NCBI GenBank assembly: GCA_963691655.1
Contig: OY829326.1
Coordinates: forward strand, 22,308,878 to 22,372,877
Direction of reading: 5' to 3'
DNA length: 64,000 bases
Source: Toxonevra muliebris
Taxonomy: Eukaryota; Arthropoda; Insecta; Diptera; Pallopteridae
The stretch's first letter is position 1; the number at the start of each line of letters is the position of its first letter. Positions 59,831 to 64,000 of the stretch are shown piece after piece. The notes under the pieces are model-generated. The model did not search any database, was not told the origin of the DNA, and was given only the letters and a program-made list of their open reading frames with translations. The position numbers and the translations under genes are program-made.

Positions 59831-62051
59831 GGGTAAACTTTAAACCCTACCAAAATATAAACCAGATAACTTTTTTTTCTTCTTCTTTCCAGACTTCAGT
59901 TTCTGAACCTTGCTATTAAGTTTTGTCGCACAGTGTAATTAGGGCTTAAACGAAAAAACACTTTCACTAAAAGTTTATAATTTATTTTCATTAGAGTGCT
60001 CTCACTTCACATATACGAATATTTCGTAAAGTGTTTCTTATAATTATAAAACACAAAGTTTTGCCACGATTTGTAAATGTTAAAAAGTCAAATTTTTCAT
60101 ATACCTACATATAGTGGTATATTTCAAAATCAATTTATAATAAAAAAAAAGATAGAAAATGCATGTTCACATACAAAATGGTAATCGCAAATATTTATGT
60201 TTTTACTTTTTGTGTAGTAAATGCAGTTGAAAAACAAAATTTTTATTTGGTATAAACATTTTCTTTTTTTCTTTCTTTTTTCTATATAAACCATAGCAAC
60301 AAGTGTTCAGTACAATATACATACTTATGTATATGTATGTATGCACCAAAACAACCGCAACAGTAACACCAACAACATTTTACGTTAATACTTATACTTC
60401 AAAACATACTTAAATACCTCGCCATACCTTCACTATCAATAGCAAAAATAAAAATACAAAAACAAAAACCACCAACACACACATCTGTAGCAGTAAAAGA
60501 AAAACATTTGTAACTTGTATATTCGTATACCTTTATTACTCGTAATGTTTGAGACTTTTGACTTCATATGTATAACTCAGCTAACTAAGAAACTAAGCAA
60601 AAAAAAAACACTCTAAGCCAAGTTGGCTAGTTGCAAAGAAACTACCTACGAATTGTAAGAAATAATAAAAAAATTTGATATTTTATTTTTTATTGTTGTT
60701 GCAAATTTTTTTAAAAATATTTTTTTTTTTTTTTTAACTTGTTTTTCAGTTAGTTGAAAAAAATATGCACATGCTCATGAATCACGTAAATATGAATAGC
60801 GGTTGCAAAGTGTGGTTAGCTTGAAAGTGCAGGTGCGGTTGTCTTTTATTTATTTTCTTTTTTTATATTAATATACGAATATAAAATCGAATAATTGGAA
60901 TAATACTATACTACTAAGTACTAATCCAATTTTTAAATTCAATATAAGTGCTGCCCACACATAAGAATCGCATAATCTAGGCAGCCAAATAATAGAGTCG
61001 GACTCTCCTATGGGGAATTCGCTAAATCGACTAACTCTAATGTCTGCTATATTCAATGACAGAGAGAGAGTGAGTTACAGAGAGTTTTCTTTAATGGAGT
61101 TGCCAACATGTTGACAAAAAACTTGAAAACTTTGTTATATTTTACAAAAAGCTAGTAGTTTTAACAAAGGAAATGATTTTAACTAAGTACTCAGAGAGCA
61201 ACCAGTTCGGGGACTAAAATAAAAACAAAATAATATTGATGGCCACATGAACACAAATAATTTTTGATTTCTTAATAAAATATTTTTAAAATGTGTTTAT
61301 TAGTAAAATATTTGTCTCCTACCCAAAACCAAATCCTAGATCCGCTACAGATTTCAATTGATTCTTGGCAGCTCCTCTCATCCACCCAAATTAAAATTCG
61401 TCACAGTTTATACTGATTTTTTTTCGCCTAGAGTAGATATTTCGAGCTTGACTATAATTTCAGAAAAACAAGCGATTTTGAAAGCAATGAGTCCGTATAC
61501 CTTGTATTTACTAAAGGCTCTTAAATCATTACTAAAGAGACTATTCAGACAGTCGCAAAAATGACCACCGTGCATGTTGTACCCACAAGAGTGCAACTAT
61601 GACACATTTCGTTTTGTAATCAAAAATGAATGGTAGAATTGGAATTTTGACATTTCTGCACTACCTTTTTTTATGGTCGTGAAGACAGGTTCATTTCCCC
61701 GCGAAAAATACAAAATAAATATAATTTATGTGCTTGAAATGTGTGTTTAAAAATTCCAAAAAATAAAAACTTCAATATCTCAAGAGAATAATGGTGATGC
61801 TGTCGTTTCTAAACTTCCAATAGTTTATGCAAAGAACTAGTAAAATTGTAATACTTTTTTATTTTGTTGTTTGGTTTTCGGTATTTCTTCGTTTTTCAAG
61901 TAAAAATTAATCAACTCTGTTGTGGGATTGAGTCACTGCTAATGTTTTGGCAATTGTTTACTGCGAAACCTACAAACTGAATATTGAGAGGGTTTCAAGT
62001 TTCCGTTAGGTCAAGATGTTAAATAAGATTAATGCACCATATACCCATATA
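59831..62051. other. Noncoding stretch, nothing recognised
   Basis: AT-rich DNA with TATG/TACA simple repeats near 60320-60350. No gene or element recognised. Confidence 0.4.
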
Positions 62052-62357
62052 CATTGACGACGGCAGCTACACGACTACATCTCTCAAATTATAAAAAAAA
62101 ATATGTTATTATGAAGATGATTATTTTGGCGACAACACGACAACATGATCACCGACCACAATTGTAGCTGTAGCCAATTTTAAATCTATTTCTAATTTGA
62201 CAAGCGACAGAGAGAGAAGAGAGTTTGCTCCTGTTGTTTTGCCTGTGTTTGCTGCAGGTGGGGCCGCTTCCATTGTGTTTAGTAGCTGACTACATGGCGA
62301 TAGTTGTAGCCGACAGAATTTCGTAGTCGTGTGTTCGTATAGCTGCTGTCATTAATG
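62052..62357. mobile_element. Probable MITE with imperfect terminal inverted repeats
   Basis: The left end CATTGACGACGGCAGCTACA and the reversed right end CATTAATGACAGCAGCTATA match at 15 of 20, and CACGACTAC follows on both sides. 306 bp, more GC-rich than its flanks, no coding capacity, superfamily open. Confidence 0.55.
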
Positions 62358-62379
62358 TTTATGGACCATTACTTACATC

Positions 62380-62450
62380 CAGAAACGGGAATCGAACTCG
62401 CAACCTTCCGGATGCCCTATTCACTAGACCATCGAAGTCGCCACGAAGTG
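62380..62450 (-). repeat. tRNA-derived SINE head (truncated)
   Basis: On the minus strand GGCGACTTCGATGGTCTAGT and GCGAGTTCGATTCCCG give A- and B-box-like motifs, closely matching the SINE head at 57690-57745. The body is missing; the MITE lies just beyond. Confidence 0.65.
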
Positions 62451-63619
62451 TTCAATTTAATCAGAAATAAAGAAAAGATTCTCCATGAAGAAAGTAAGAA
62501 AGCCATTTGATGAACCCTGCACTTAATGGTTGGACAAAAACTTACGAACTAAATTTTTATAGGGTCTTAAATTTTCGGTAGCCCAAGATTGTAATCTCAC
62601 CCTAATAAAATACGTCATTATTCTATAAACAATCTGTTATAAGAGAATTGGAAAATCATTTCTCCCCGCCCGCCTTTGTCTCGAAATGCTGGCTCTGCTT
62701 AGAGAAAATTCTTCTAAATTGCTTGACAAAAAGTTGAAGAATTATTTTTTGTTTTACACCTCCTACTCTCTATCTATATTCACTGGTAATAATACAATTT
62801 CGCCGCTTTTCTTTCTTGCTTTTAAACATTTTTCAGCGTTAGTACATCCGCGATCGAAGGGGAGCTTGAGCGTATACTGAAACATAAGAGGCAACGATTT
62901 CCTCAAGGGTTCTTAGGGCTAACTAAATGATTGATAGAGCCGTCTACCAAATACTTGGAGATATATATTTTGAATCTGCTGAGAAAAGATTTTTCTTGGG
63001 TAAAATGGCTCTTCTTTACCTACTGGAAGGTGGGAGAGTAGTTTCCCCTCCTCTGTCTCTTCCCAAAATGCCAACATAATGTCCGCCCGCATCAAGAACG
63101 ACCGCTCATCAGTCTCTTAAACATAGGAAGGCAGATATTTCTTTAAGTGATCGGGGGACTAGATAATGTTTGAAACAGTTCCATTCACAACGTTTTGGGA
63201 TTCACTGCTAGAGTTGAACCGGACTATGTTCAATTCAAAACAAAAACTTAAAAGCACAATCAGATATAAATGCTAACTTTGCTTTATGTAAATTGTTCAC
63301 GAGAATGAGAATTCTTACCATACTGAGGTAAGGTTGCAGAGTCATTATCCCACCCCTATCTATCACTCGTCGTCCCTCTCCAAATTTGAAAGGGAAGAAG
63401 AATTAAGAGATATTTTTTTTTTTTAATTCACTCTTAATATTTCTTAAAAGATATAAATACAATCAATGATAATATTTTTGGGCGCTATACTTTCGCTGAA
63501 CCTAAACTGTAAACACTGTAAATCTTAGCCACAGGTTGAAAATTAAGCTGTAGGCAATGTAAAGAATAAAGCTTACGTTTTTTTATTTAAAAAAAAAAAC
63601 TTAAGTATTTAACACTTAC
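62451..63619. other. Noncoding stretch, nothing recognised
   Basis: Slightly less AT-rich than average, with no recognisable gene or repeat boundaries. Confidence 0.35.
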
Positions 63620-63650
63620 ATTAGCGGCCATTTGATATTTAATCCATTAA
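63620..63650 (-). other. Candidate 31-base 5' UTR exon of the Tie-like gene
   Basis: On the minus strand an acceptor-like ATTATTTTTTGCAG is followed by 31 bases ending CAAATGGCCGCTAAT before the donor GTAAGTG. The ATG has a good fly start context. Splicing to 34895 would put it in frame with the uORF there (ATT CCA ATG CAG). It is purely a pattern match 29 kb away; other donors could serve. Confidence 0.25.
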
Positions 63651-64000
63651 CTGCAAAAAATAATCCATTCATTAAGAATATGAGCATACACACACACATT
63701 TACAAATACAACAAGTAGTCGTAGTAGTAGTAAACTAAAGTAGTAGTGGCAAACAAGGTAATTTTCATATAAAACAAGTGTTAAAGCGATTATAAATCAT
63801 GGCTCCTCAAATGAAATTTAACACTTATAAGTAAGTAAGTGTAAAACACACGCAAAAAAATACTAAAGATTAATATTATTTTTTATTTTTAATACAATAA
63901 AAATGTATTTATTTTGTTATTGTTGCTATTTGTGTTACACATTTAAGCTTACAAATCATGTGCGAATTTTTATTTTTTTTTTAAGATTTCATCTTTTTCT

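Noticed and set aside
62380..62450. Functional tRNA gene on the minus strand
   Set aside because: Close to the SINE head at 57745 and lacking a convincing acceptor stem.
1..64000. CRISPR arrays, operons, LTR retrotransposons, rRNA genes
   Set aside because: None seen: no regularly spaced identical repeats, no paired long terminal repeats, no rRNA-like GC-rich conserved blocks.

Overview
The window is AT-rich, intron-dominated eukaryotic DNA from a fly, probably a higher (schizophoran) dipteran. The grounds are: a receptor tyrosine kinase that I recognise as the insect Tie-like kinase, an insect-type nested gene, and dense mariner, hAT, non-LTR and tRNA-SINE debris. The species cannot be fixed from the sequence.

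Nearly the whole window belongs to one minus-strand gene, the Tie-like receptor tyrosine kinase. Its signal-peptide exon is 34110-34560, with 5' UTR running up to a strong splice acceptor at 34895. A 30.4-kb intron (3743-34109) separates it from a 2.4-kb exon (1337-3742). That exon encodes the mucin-like ectodomain, the single membrane segment, the juxtamembrane region and the start of the kinase. Two further kinase exons follow (325-518 and 1-258), and the gene leaves the window at position 1 before the kinase ends. All splice phases agree, giving 1103 codons in the window. Everything right of 34895 is probably 5' intron or upstream DNA. A possible 31-base 5' UTR exon is seen at 63620-63650.

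One intact gene sits inside the 30-kb intron on the same strand. It is a single-exon 416-residue coiled-coil protein of the QRICH2/DUF4795 type (8095-9345).

The rest is mobile and repetitive DNA. There is a broken mariner (about 48650-49676), a decayed jockey/CR1-like LINE (43122-44390) and a 5'-truncated LINE 3' end with RNase H (58904-59830). At least six copies of one tRNA-derived SINE family are present, two with target duplications. Nonautonomous TIR elements are numerous. Two hAT-type ones have perfect 8-bp target duplications (17303-18122 and 40363-40808), and the second is nested inside another hAT-like element. Others are Tc1-like (32362-32602), pogo-like (58465-58798), a GTCCGGAC-repeat element (51057-52374) and an AGCGCT-repeat element (55142-55615). 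A degenerate ~12-bp minisatellite recurs in five arrays.

The most unusual signal is a hammerhead ribozyme core (type I, palindromic stem III) at 26948-26984 with a decayed sister copy at 19331-19367, the kind of motif known from Penelope-like elements. I found no new defence or operon-like system.
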